Assembly: GCA_903928615.1 (NCBI GenBank)
Contig: CAIYRJ010000297.1
Coordinates: 1 to 10,124, forward strand
DNA length: 10,124 nt
Direction of reading: 5' to 3'
Origin: an uncultured Actinomycetes bacterium
GTDB lineage: Bacteria > Actinomycetota > Thermoleophilia > Miltoncostaeales > Miltoncostaeaceae
Part shown: one piece after another, positions 1 through 6,609 of the stretch
Position numbering within the stretch: position 1 is the first letter of the stretch
Layout of the letters: each line of letters begins with the position of its first letter
Notes under the pieces: model-generated
What the model was told of the DNA's origin: nothing
What the model saw: the letters and a program-made list of their open reading frames with translations, nothing else
The model's database searches: none
Position numbers and translations under genes: made by a program

Positions 1-52
1 CATGGTCGATGTGGGCGATGATCGAGAAGTTGCGGATGTGCGACTGGTCCAC
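1..52 (-). CDS. lepA: Elongation factor 4 (LepA), N-terminal fragment
   Basis: Only the first 17 codons are inside the window; the gene continues past the left edge. They read V-D-Q-S-H-I-R-N-F-S-I-I-A-H-I-D-H, which matches the start of LepA just before the G1 P-loop (DHGKST). LepA is a ribosome-associated translational GTPase. TypA/BipA and EF-G begin differently around this motif, so LepA is the better call. The start is a GTG at 52-50; the frame upstream stays open only to a TGA near 88 and has no better start. A weak AGGG about 8 nt upstream overlaps the murJ stop codon. Only 10 bp separate it from murJ, so it is probably transcribed with murJ. Confidence 0.88.
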   Translation of the reverse strand, partial: MDQSHIRNFSIIAHIDH

Positions 53-62
53 GGGCGCGACC

Positions 63-1655
63 CTATCGCAGTCGGCGACGGCGGCTCAGCACCCTCAGTA
101 TCGCCGTCATCTCGGGCATGTTCATGGCGCGGGCCGCCGCGATGATCGCGAACACCGTGGCGGCGCCCGCAGCGCCCACCGCGATGAGCTGGGCGATCAA
201 CGACGTGCCGAGCGCCTCGTCGAGCACCCGCCACACCAGCCATCCAAGGACACCCGCGACGATCGCCGCGCCCAGGGCCTGCACGAAGCCCTCGGCGATG
301 AAGCGGCCATCGAGGTCGCCCGTGCGCTTGCTCAGGTAGTAGACCAGCGCGAGGAAGGTGACGAGGCTCGTGATCGACGTCGAGAGCGGGATGCCGCCGA
401 TGCCCAGGGGGATGTAGAGGATCGCGTTGAGCGCCGCGTTCACCACCACGCCGATGCCGGCCACCGCCGTGGGCAGCCAGGGCTGTTGCAGGCTGAAGAA
501 GGCGCGGATGAGCAGCAGGCTCGCACCGTTGAAGACCAGCCCGATCGTGAAGAAGAACAGCGCCTCCGACGTGATGAGCGTTGAGAACGAATCGAACGCA
601 CCGCGCTGGTAGACCAGCCGCACCACCGGCTCCGACAGCACCATGAGGAACGCCGACGCGGGAAGCAGGAGGAAGAAGATCTGGCGCAGCCCCGACGCCA
701 CGGCATCCCGCAGGCCCGGGTAGTCGCGGTTGGCCGCCATGCGGGAGATCGTGGGGAACAGCACGGTGGAGATGGCCACGCTGAACACGCCCTGCGGGAG
801 GATGTACAGCCGGAATGCGGCGTCGATTGCGCGGGGGGCCTGGTCGCTCACCAGGGTGGCGAAGATGCCGTCCACCACCGCGTTGATGTTGATGAGCCCG
901 AGGCCGACCGTGACGGGCAGCATGAGCACCAGCACGCGGCGCACGAGTCGGTTGCCGAACCCCATCGAGATCGGAAACGGCCCGAACCCCTTCAGCTTCG
1001 GGAGCAGGTAGAGCAGCTGGGCGAGCGTGCCGGCGAGGATGCCGAGCGCGTAGATCCAGATGCGGTTGTCGGCCGGGGCGAAGGGCGCGAACACGCCGAG
1101 CGCGACGATGATCACCGCGTTCCAGAGCACGGGCACGAACGCCGTGGGGGTGAAGCGCCCCTCCGCCTGCAGCACGCCGGCCACGATGCCCGTGAGGCCG
1201 AGCAGCGGGACGATGGGGAACATCAGCTGCGCGAGCCACACCACGTCGTCCTGCAGCGACTGGTCGAGGCCGGGCGCGAACAGCGGCATCAGCCAGGGCG
1301 CGATGAGGATGGCCACCACGGTGATGGCGCCGAGCCCCAGCGTGATCACGCTCGCCAGCGCGCCGACGAGTCGCTTGGCCTCGCGGTCGCGGCCATCCTC
1401 CTGCAGCTGCGTGTAGATGGGCACCATCGCCGCCGAGATGGCCGAGTCGGCCACGAGGCTGCGCAGCAGGTTGGGCACCTGGAACGCGATGACGAACGCG
1501 TTGATGGCGCCGACCGTGCCGAACAGCGCCGCGGCGAGGATCTCGCGAACCAGCCCCGCGACGCGGCTGACCGCCGTCCAGAACGAGAAAAGCGCCGTCG
1601 ACCGACCGAGCCCGCCGGTACCCCGGCGGCGCTGAGCAGTGCCTGTGTCCGTCAC
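63..1655 (-). CDS. murJ: Lipid II flippase MurJ (MviN family)
   Basis: This is a 530-residue polytopic membrane protein of the MATE/MOP superfamily, which moves lipid-linked peptidoglycan precursor across the cytoplasmic membrane. Residues 24-47 carry the family's opening segment (FSFWTAVSRVAGLVRE), with R31 and R37 at the spacing of the two key arginines of E. coli MurJ. The stretch around residues 52-80 (NAF...PNLLRSL...SAAMVPIY) is the second conserved block. About 14 hydrophobic segments can be picked out, and the C-terminus ends in a basic tail (SRRRRLR). The length is normal for a bacterial MurJ without the extra C-terminal domains seen in many classical actinobacteria. The start is a GTG at 1655 with only a poor upstream purine-rich site. 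It is divergent from rpsT and 10 bp from lepA, so murJ-lepA is a likely operon. Confidence in family is high; the exact start is less certain. Confidence 0.95.
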   Translation of the reverse strand: MTDTGTAQRRRGTGGLGRSTALFSFWTAVSRVAGLVREILAAALFGTVGAINAFVIAFQVPNLLRSLVADSAISAAMVPIYTQLQEDGRDREAKRLVGALASVITLGLGAITVVAILIAPWLMPLFAPGLDQSLQDDVVWLAQLMFPIVPLLGLTGIVAGVLQAEGRFTPTAFVPVLWNAVIIVALGVFAPFAPADNRIWIYALGILAGTLAQLLYLLPKLKGFGPFPISMGFGNRLVRRVLVLMLPVTVGLGLININAVVDGIFATLVSDQAPRAIDAAFRLYILPQGVFSVAISTVLFPTISRMAANRDYPGLRDAVASGLRQIFFLLLPASAFLMVLSEPVVRLVYQRGAFDSFSTLITSEALFFFTIGLVFNGASLLLIRAFFSLQQPWLPTAVAGIGVVVNAALNAILYIPLGIGGIPLSTSITSLVTFLALVYYLSKRTGDLDGRFIAEGFVQALGAAIVAGVLGWLVWRVLDEALGTSLIAQLIAVGAAGAATVFAIIAAARAMNMPEMTAILRVLSRRRRLR

Positions 1656-1682
1656 GCTCGCGGCGTCGCCCCGGTCATCCGT

Positions 1683-1691
1683 TGCTACGAT
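1683..1691 (+). promoter_or_regulatory. Candidate rpsT promoter, extended -10 (TG-C-TACGAT)
   Basis: Positions 1686-1691 are TACGAT, preceded by TGC, which makes an extended -10 element. The expected start point near 1697-1698 would leave a leader of about 30 nt containing the GGAGA ribosome binding site. No clear -35 hexamer is seen upstream, which is common for extended -10 promoters. Confidence 0.5.
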
Positions 1692-1692
1692 A
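1687..1692 (-). promoter_or_regulatory. Candidate murJ promoter -10 (TATCGT)
   Basis: Read on the minus strand, positions 1692-1687 are TATCGT, a fit to the actinobacterial TAnnnT -10 pattern. A start point about seven bases on would give a leader of roughly 25 nt before the murJ GTG at 1655. No convincing -35 is visible at 16-18 bp. The hexamer lies almost exactly on top of the proposed rpsT -10 on the other strand. Confidence 0.4.
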
Positions 1693-1714
1693 CCCGGCCG
1701 ACCTACCGCAATAC

Positions 1715-1719
1715 GGAGA
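1715..1719 (+). promoter_or_regulatory. Ribosome binding site of rpsT (GGAGA)
   Basis: GGAGA lies 7 nt before the GTG at 1727 and decides this start over the TTG at 1682, which would add 15 residues not present in S20 proteins. Confidence 0.7.
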
Positions 1720-1726
1720 TTCCCGC

Positions 1727-1990
1727 GTGGCCAACATCAAGCAGCAGAAGAAGCGCAACCGTCGTTCCCTCAAGCAGAGGGACACCAACATCCGCTACCG
1801 CTCCACGGTGCGCAGCGGCATGAAGCGCCTCTCCACTGCCGCCGAGTCGGGGGAGTCCATCACCCCGGAGCAGGCCGCCGAGATGATGAAGACCATCGAC
1901 CGCGCCGCCGCGCGCGGGGCGATGCACAAGAACACCGCCGCCCGTCGCAAGGCGCGCGTGGCGCGCCTCGCGGCGAAGTCCGCCGCCTGA
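1727..1990 (+). CDS. rpsT: 30S ribosomal protein S20
   Basis: The 87-residue basic protein has the S20 signature: an N-terminal ANIKQQKKRNRR segment that follows 16S rRNA, a central helix with SGMKRLSTA, and the C-terminal block IDRAAARGAMHKNTAARRKA. S20 is a primary 16S rRNA-binding protein of the small subunit. The start is GTG at 1727, 7 nt after GGAGA. The gene is on the strand opposite to holA, murJ and lepA, which is the orientation known for holA/rpsT/lepA in actinobacteria such as Mycobacterium. It has its own promoter candidate just upstream. A DUF1801-type gene begins at or soon after its TGA stop and is probably cotranscribed. Confidence 0.97.
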   Translation: MANIKQQKKRNRRSLKQRDTNIRYRSTVRSGMKRLSTAAESGESITPEQAAEMMKTIDRAAARGAMHKNTAARRKARVARLAAKSAA

Positions 1991-2057
1991 CCTGAGCCCG
2001 CCGTCCGGCGACCGGACCCGCTTCTGGCCCGCGATCGAGGCCAGGTACGGCGAGCCC

Positions 2058-2540
2058 ATGTCGCACTGGTTCGCCGTGCTCGAGCAGATGCCGAGCGCCT
2101 CCTATGCGGAGCAGATGGCGCGCCTGCAGGACGGCGCGGGATTCAGCCGTGCCCATGCGAACGCCGTGGTCATGTACTGCCGCGGGTCCGCCTCGTCGCG
2201 TCGCTTCGATGACATCGATGCCTACCTCGCAGGCGCAGATCCCGTGGGTGCGGCCACAATCCGGGCGATCATCAGCGCCATCACGAATGCCCATCCCTCG
2301 GCTGAGATCGTCATCGCGTGGAACCACCCCATGGTGAGGATCGAGGGCGCGTACGCATTCGGCATGTCGCTCGCCGCACGGCACATCCTCCTCGCGCCGA
2401 CCCAGCCCGGCGTGCTCGATGCCTTCCGGCCCCGCCTCGGCGCCTACGTGGTGAACAAGAAGACGTTCCGCGTTCCGCTCGACTGGGATGTGGACGCCCC
2501 ACTGCTCGCCGACATGATCAGGGCGAGCCGGGACTCCTGA
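2058..2540 (+). CDS. DUF4287 and DUF1801 domain protein (YdhG-like), function unknown
   Basis: From the first ATG (2058) this is 160 residues. Residues 1-60 (SHWFAVLEQ, YAEQMARLQDGAGFSRAHANAVVMY, SRRFDDIDAYLAG) look like the DUF4287 N-terminal region. Residues 61-155 (IRAIISAI, EIVIAWNHPMV, HILLAP, VNKKTFRVPLDWDVDAPLLADMI) look like DUF1801, the YdhG-like fold sometimes linked to iron handling; no enzymatic role is established, and I do not assign one. The frame before the ATG still reads like the family (FWPAIEARYGEP, 2022-2057), so the true start is probably upstream. No ATG, GTG or TTG exists there in frame; the only near candidate is CTG at 1992, one base after the rpsT stop. The ATG at 2058 has only a weak, distant site (AGG at 2043). 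It is likely cotranscribed with rpsT and converges on holA with a 13-bp gap. Confidence 0.82.
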   Translation: MSHWFAVLEQMPSASYAEQMARLQDGAGFSRAHANAVVMYCRGSASSRRFDDIDAYLAGADPVGAATIRAIISAITNAHPSAEIVIAWNHPMVRIEGAYAFGMSLAARHILLAPTQPGVLDAFRPRLGAYVVNKKTFRVPLDWDVDAPLLADMIRASRDS

Positions 2541-2553
2541 CCAGGGTCCGGTG

Positions 2554-3579
2554 TCAGCGGCCCCGGCAGGCCCCGATCAGGTCGCGCACCCCGAGCTCGA
2601 GCACCATGCGCTCGCCGTCGCCGCGCGACGTCCCGAGGTCGGTGAGCGCCGAGACGCGCAGGTCGAGTTCCAGGTCGGCGAGGCGGGCCACGCACCACTC
2701 CCCCGCGCCCGGGGCCACCTGGCGTGCGTGCTCCAGCGCCTTCTGCGCCGGGTAGCCCTTGAGGCCCGTGATGCGCTCCACGTCATCCTGCGTGGCCCCC
2801 GGGGCCTGGGCCACGGCAATGCCCCGGAAGTGTCGCGCGAGCGTGCGCTGGATCACGATGGGGTCAGTGGTATCGCTTCCGCCGGCCAGGTCGGCAAGCA
2901 GGTCCTGGGCTGCGCGTGAGTCGCCCGACACGATGAGGTCGCCCAGCAGGTAGGCGCGCGCCTCGGGATCGATCACCACGAGCGCCTCCACGTGCTCCTT
3001 CCCGACCGGACCATCACCCGCCGCAACCGCGAGCTTCGTGGCCTCGTTGGCCAGGTGGCCGGCATCCGATCCCGCGCGCCCCGCGCGGCGCACCACGTCG
3101 TCTGCCAGGGCGGCGCTGATCGAGGTTCCCCGCTTCTTCACCTCGCCCTGGATGAACTCGCGGAACCACTTCGCGCGTGCCTTCTCGTTGCCGCGCTTGT
3201 CGGGCGGCGGCCCGTAGGCGAGCAGCTGCCCGGCGGCCTCGACGGCCTTCTGCATGCGCGGGGTCGGCGCGCCGCCGGCCACCAGCGCCAGGCACGTGGT
3301 CGGCACCGGGTCGTCGAGGTACTCGATGAGTGGCTCCACGTCAGCGGCCTTCCAGTCATCGGCGCGGCGCACGAGCACCAGTCGCGTTCCGCCGAACGAG
3401 AGCGCCTCGCAGGCGGTCCGCACCTCGGTGGCGGGCACCTCCGATGCCTCGAAGCGCTCGGCGGGCATTCCACCCTCGGCCTCCACGCGCGCGACCAGCC
3501 GGTGCACCGCGAGGTCCACCTTGGCGCGATCCTCGCCGTGGATCCAGTAGACGGGCTTGAGCGGCTCCTTCGCGGACAC
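2554..3579 (-). CDS. holA: DNA polymerase III subunit delta
   Basis: The 341-residue product fits HolA, the delta subunit that opens the sliding clamp within the clamp-loader complex of the replicative polymerase. The opening KPVYWIHGEDRAKVD (residues 8-22) is the usual HolA N-terminus. It is followed by an AAA+-like fold without a functional ATP-binding loop (about 1-140), a middle helical part with FIQGEVKKRG and ANEATKLA (about 141-210), and a C-terminal collar domain (about 215-335) with DPIVIQRTLARHFRGIA and LELDLR. The length is usual. The start is GTG at 3579, 9 bp after the comEC TAG, with only a weak binding site, so translation may depend on coupling to comEC. It is the last gene of the leuS-comEA-comEC-holA run, and its position next to comEC is typical. 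Confidence 0.95.
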   Translation of the reverse strand: MSAKEPLKPVYWIHGEDRAKVDLAVHRLVARVEAEGGMPAERFEASEVPATEVRTACEALSFGGTRLVLVRRADDWKAADVEPLIEYLDDPVPTTCLALVAGGAPTPRMQKAVEAAGQLLAYGPPPDKRGNEKARAKWFREFIQGEVKKRGTSISAALADDVVRRAGRAGSDAGHLANEATKLAVAAGDGPVGKEHVEALVVIDPEARAYLLGDLIVSGDSRAAQDLLADLAGGSDTTDPIVIQRTLARHFRGIAVAQAPGATQDDVERITGLKGYPAQKALEHARQVAPGAGEWCVARLADLELDLRVSALTDLGTSRGDGERMVLELGVRDLIGACRGR

Positions 3580-3588
3580 GGGTCAAGG

Positions 3589-5940
3589 CTACCCGTGGGC
3601 CACGATGATGCCGCCGGCCGAGGGGCGCGCATCGAGGTCGCCCGCCAGGTCGGTGCGGGACACCTGCGCGCCCGCATCCGCGAGGGCGCGCAGGGTGGGC
3701 GCGCGGGGGTGCCCATACCGATTGCCCTCCCCCGCCGACACCAGTGCCACGGATGGGCGCAGGCGACCCAGCACCGCGGGAAGCCCGGGATCCTCCGACC
3801 CGTGATGCGGCACCTGCAGCACGTCCACCTGGCCCAGGGGAAGCCCCGACAGCGATGGGCTCTCGGCGTCTCCCGGGATGAGCGCCGTGAGCCCCGCCGC
3901 GCGCGCCGACACCACGAGGCACCTCTCGTTGGGATCCGCCGACGAGGGCACCTGCGCACCCGGGCCGATGACGGCGACATCCCACGAACCCGATCGCACC
4001 GCCGAATCGGGCCCCACCCATTCGACGGGAACACCCGCATCGCGGGCACGGACGGCCAGCCGACGCACGAGGGGAGCGGCGGAGTCGGGTTCCGGCAGCA
4101 GCAGGCGTCCCACCTGCACCCGACGCAGCAGGTGCTCCGCCCCGCCCGCGTGGTCGTCCGCCCCGTGGCTGATCACCAGCGCGCCGATCGCAGGCGACCC
4201 CATGCGCGCCACGGCAGCGACTACCGGCGCGGGTTCACCCGGCGGTCCGGCATCCACGAGCACATCGATGGCCCCACCCGTGCGCAGCGCGACCGCCGAC
4301 CCCTGCCCCACGTCGAGCATGCGCACCGCGGGGCCGGGCGGCATCGACGGCGGGCCGCATCCCGGCATGAGCGGGCCGAGCAGCCACGCGAGCAGCGCGC
4401 AGCCCGCCGCCGTCATGCCGGCGCGCAGGGCGCGTGGCGGATGAGCGCCGCCGCCTGTCGATGCCCCCGATTCGGGCACGCGGCGAAGCCACCACCAGGC
4501 CACCGGAGGGGCCGCGGCCAGGAGCAGGAGCGGAAGCGCGCCCCACGGAGGCACCTGCTGCACCGCCCCGGGGATCGCCGCGGCGACACGGGCCACCCAC
4601 AGGATGACCCCGGCGCCCAGCGAGGCGATCCATGCGAGCGCGATGCCGAGCGGATGCCAGAGGGCATCGCCGGCGACGCCGATCATGGCGGCCACCACCA
4701 CAGGGCCCGCAACCGGGACCGCGACGAGATTCGCGATGAGACCGACCAGCGAGATGCTGCCGAAGCCCAGCGCCAGCACGGGTGCGGTGGCCAGGCCGGC
4801 ACCTGCGGACTGGGCCACCAGGTCCGCGGCGCGCGCCGGCATGAACCCGCGCAGCCACTCGCCCACGGGCGGGGCGACGGCGAACAGGCCCGCCACCGCG
4901 GCGAACGAGAGCTGCAGGCCCGGATCACCGATGGCGAGGGGGTCGATGGCCAGCATCACGGCCAGCGCCACCAGCAGGGCGTTCCACGGCGCACGATGGC
5001 CACCGCGAAGATCGGCCGCGACGCCGATCGCCCCCATGATCCCGGCGCGCAGCACCGACGCCCCGCCATCGCAGGCGAGGCAGTAGGCGAGCATCGCCGC
5101 CCCGGCCATCGCCACCCGCCGCAGGCGCGCCACCCCGAGGGCACCGAGCGCTGCGACCACGCCGATGCCGATCACCGCGACGTTCTGCCCGCTCACGGCC
5201 AGCAGGTGCCAGAGCCCGGCATCGCGCATGCTCGTGGAGGCCTCCTCTGACAGGCCATCGCCTCCCCCGAGCGCCATCCCGCGCACCATGGCCTCGCGAT
5301 CACCCCCGAGGCCGGCCGCCACATGGCGCTGGGCGAAGCGGCGCAGTGCGTCGCGCGCACCGGCCACTCCCCCCCGCCAGCCGGCGGCCTGCCACCCGTC
5401 ACTCCGCAGTCGGGCCGATATCCCCTGCCGCCGCAGCCATGCCGACCACCAGCCGGGCGACCCATCACGTGATGCCGGGGCCACGGATCCGGACACCCGC
5501 ACCACCTGGCCCACCTGCGGGGGCGTGACGCCCCGTGGCAGATCCAGCAGCAGCCCGGTGCCCACCGCAGGCGCACCGGGGCCGGTCATGCGCGCGGCCT
5601 CCACCCGCATGCGCGTACCGCGCGCGGTGGTGGCCGGCAACGTGGTGATGGTGACCGTGCCGGTTACCGCCCCGAACCGCTGCACGGGCGCGGGCGCGGT
5701 GTCCGCCACGCGCGCCGTGGCCCAGGAGGCGCCCCCGAGGGCCGCCGAGGCGCACAGGCATGCCACGGCCACCACGACGGCGTGCGTGCGCAGGGCCCCC
5801 ATGGCGCAGGTGGCAAGCGCAACCGCGAGAACGGCGATCAACACCACCGGGATGGCCCTCACGACCGGCAGGCCAAGGCCGCCCGTGATGAGACCCGCGA
5901 CGAGCGCCGCCGGCACCGCCAGCGGCAGGTGGCGGATCAC
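3589..5940 (-). CDS. comEC: ComEC/Rec2 family DNA-uptake channel protein
   Basis: The 783-residue protein has the full ComEC layout. There are N-terminal membrane segments (about 5-70) and an OB-like DUF4131 region (about 80-190). The Competence channel domain (about 215-485) has HLLAVSGQNVA at 245-255 and GLQLSFAAVAGL at 341-352. A C-terminal metallo-beta-lactamase-like domain (about 538-783) has LDVGQG at 542-547, LVDAG at 561-565, PGDAE at 689-693, VPHHGS at 710-715 and NRYGHP at 740-745. ComEC carries single-stranded DNA across the inner membrane during natural transformation. The start is GTG at 5940, overlapping the comEA stop as GTGA, which suggests translational coupling. The frame is open upstream to 6600, but that part only mirrors comEA. 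One oddity is that the first metal motif reads HGADDH (592-597) rather than HxDxDH. The presence of comEA and comEC alone does not prove competence. Confidence 0.93.
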   Translation of the reverse strand: MIRHLPLAVPAALVAGLITGGLGLPVVRAIPVVLIAVLAVALATCAMGALRTHAVVVAVACLCASAALGGASWATARVADTAPAPVQRFGAVTGTVTITTLPATTARGTRMRVEAARMTGPGAPAVGTGLLLDLPRGVTPPQVGQVVRVSGSVAPASRDGSPGWWSAWLRRQGISARLRSDGWQAAGWRGGVAGARDALRRFAQRHVAAGLGGDREAMVRGMALGGGDGLSEEASTSMRDAGLWHLLAVSGQNVAVIGIGVVAALGALGVARLRRVAMAGAAMLAYCLACDGGASVLRAGIMGAIGVAADLRGGHRAPWNALLVALAVMLAIDPLAIGDPGLQLSFAAVAGLFAVAPPVGEWLRGFMPARAADLVAQSAGAGLATAPVLALGFGSISLVGLIANLVAVPVAGPVVVAAMIGVAGDALWHPLGIALAWIASLGAGVILWVARVAAAIPGAVQQVPPWGALPLLLLAAAPPVAWWWLRRVPESGASTGGGAHPPRALRAGMTAAGCALLAWLLGPLMPGCGPPSMPPGPAVRMLDVGQGSAVALRTGGAIDVLVDAGPPGEPAPVVAAVARMGSPAIGALVISHGADDHAGGAEHLLRRVQVGRLLLPEPDSAAPLVRRLAVRARDAGVPVEWVGPDSAVRSGSWDVAVIGPGAQVPSSADPNERCLVVSARAAGLTALIPGDAESPSLSGLPLGQVDVLQVPHHGSEDPGLPAVLGRLRPSVALVSAGEGNRYGHPRAPTLRALADAGAQVSRTDLAGDLDARPSAGGIIVAHG

Positions 5941-6542
5941 GGGGTGAGATGCGGCCGGAGCGCCTCCATGCGGGCCGGCCCGATGCCGGGCACCTCGTCG
6001 AGGGCGTCCACCGACGAGAACCCGCCGTGGGAATCGCGCCAGGCGATGATGCGCGCCGCGAGGGCGGGGCCCACGCCGTCGAGCGCCTCGAGGTCGGCCG
6101 CCGTGGCCGACGACAGGCTCACGGGGCCGGTGGCGCCGCCCCCTGCGCCCGACGTGCCCGCCCCCGATGCGCCGCCTCCGCCACCACCGGCACCGGGCCG
6201 CGGGCGGAATGGGATGACCACCTGCTGCCCATCGACCACGGGGGCGGCGAGGTTGAGGCGCGAGAGGTCGGCATCGCGCGTGGGGCCGCCGGCGATGCGC
6301 ACCGCCTGGATGACCCGGGAGTCGCCCCCCACGCGATACACGCCGGGCGTGCGCACCGCGCCCGCCACATGCACCAGGGTCATCTTCGGCACGTCGGGCG
6401 CCCTGCTCACGCGGGCGGCGGGGGCGGGCGCCCCCTGCTCGCCCCCGCCGCCCATGGAACGCCAGGCCATCACCGCGAGCACGAGGGCGATGAGCCCGTA
6501 CATCCACCCCGACCTGCGCAGCCACGGCAAGAGGCGATCCAT
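5937..6542 (-). CDS. comEA: ComEA family DNA-binding competence protein
   Basis: The 201-residue protein has a membrane anchor at residues 13-27, an SLBB domain at about 54-111 (VHVAGAVRTPGVYRV to GQQVVIP), a glycine-rich linker at 117-139, and a C-terminal double helix-hairpin-helix domain at 141-201 with the hairpins GVGPA (156-160) and GIGPA (186-190). ComEA is the membrane-anchored double-stranded DNA receptor that feeds ComEC. The combination SLBB plus HhH is usual for ComEA of Gram-positive bacteria. The start is ATG at 6542, preceded by a modest GGTGG about 5 nt upstream. The stop overlaps the comEC start by 4 bp. Confidence 0.94.
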   Translation of the reverse strand: MDRLLPWLRRSGWMYGLIALVLAVMAWRSMGGGGEQGAPAPAARVSRAPDVPKMTLVHVAGAVRTPGVYRVGGDSRVIQAVRIAGGPTRDADLSRLNLAAPVVDGQQVVIPFRPRPGAGGGGGGASGAGTSGAGGGATGPVSLSSATAADLEALDGVGPALAARIIAWRDSHGGFSSVDALDEVPGIGPARMEALRPHLTP

Positions 6543-6577
6543 GCGGCCACCGTATGGCGGCCCGCGTCACGCATGGC

Positions 6578-6602
6578 GCGCGCCCCGTCACGAGGGGCAC
6601 GC
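6578..6602 (-). other. GC-rich hairpin between leuS and comEA
   Basis: In the 67-bp gap between leuS and comEA, the arms 6578-6586 and 6594-6602 pair over 9 bp (one G-T wobble when read on the minus strand) around a 7-nt loop. No T tract follows, so it is more likely an RNA stability or partial-termination element than a full terminator. Confidence 0.35.
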
Positions 6603-6609
6603 AGGGGCG

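Noticed and set aside
1682..1726. TTG start adding 15 residues to S20
   Set aside because: The extra residues are not S20-like and overlap the promoter candidate; GTG 1727 has GGAGA at good spacing.
2531..2549. Hairpin between the converging DUF1801 gene and holA as a two-way terminator
   Set aside because: The stem is 6 bp with one wobble, the loop holds the stop codon, and no T or A run flanks it, so it is too weak to call.
2992..5250. 752-codon open frame on the plus strand
   Set aside because: It is opposite holA and comEC, rich in Arg, His, Gly and Ala, and has no recognisable domain. High GC content keeps antisense frames open.
5941..6600. Upstream extension of comEC to a 1003-residue frame
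   Set aside because: These codons run antiparallel-free through comEA in another frame, are Arg/Gly/His rich with no membrane or OB features, and the GTG at 5940 overlapping the comEA stop gives a normal 783-residue ComEC.
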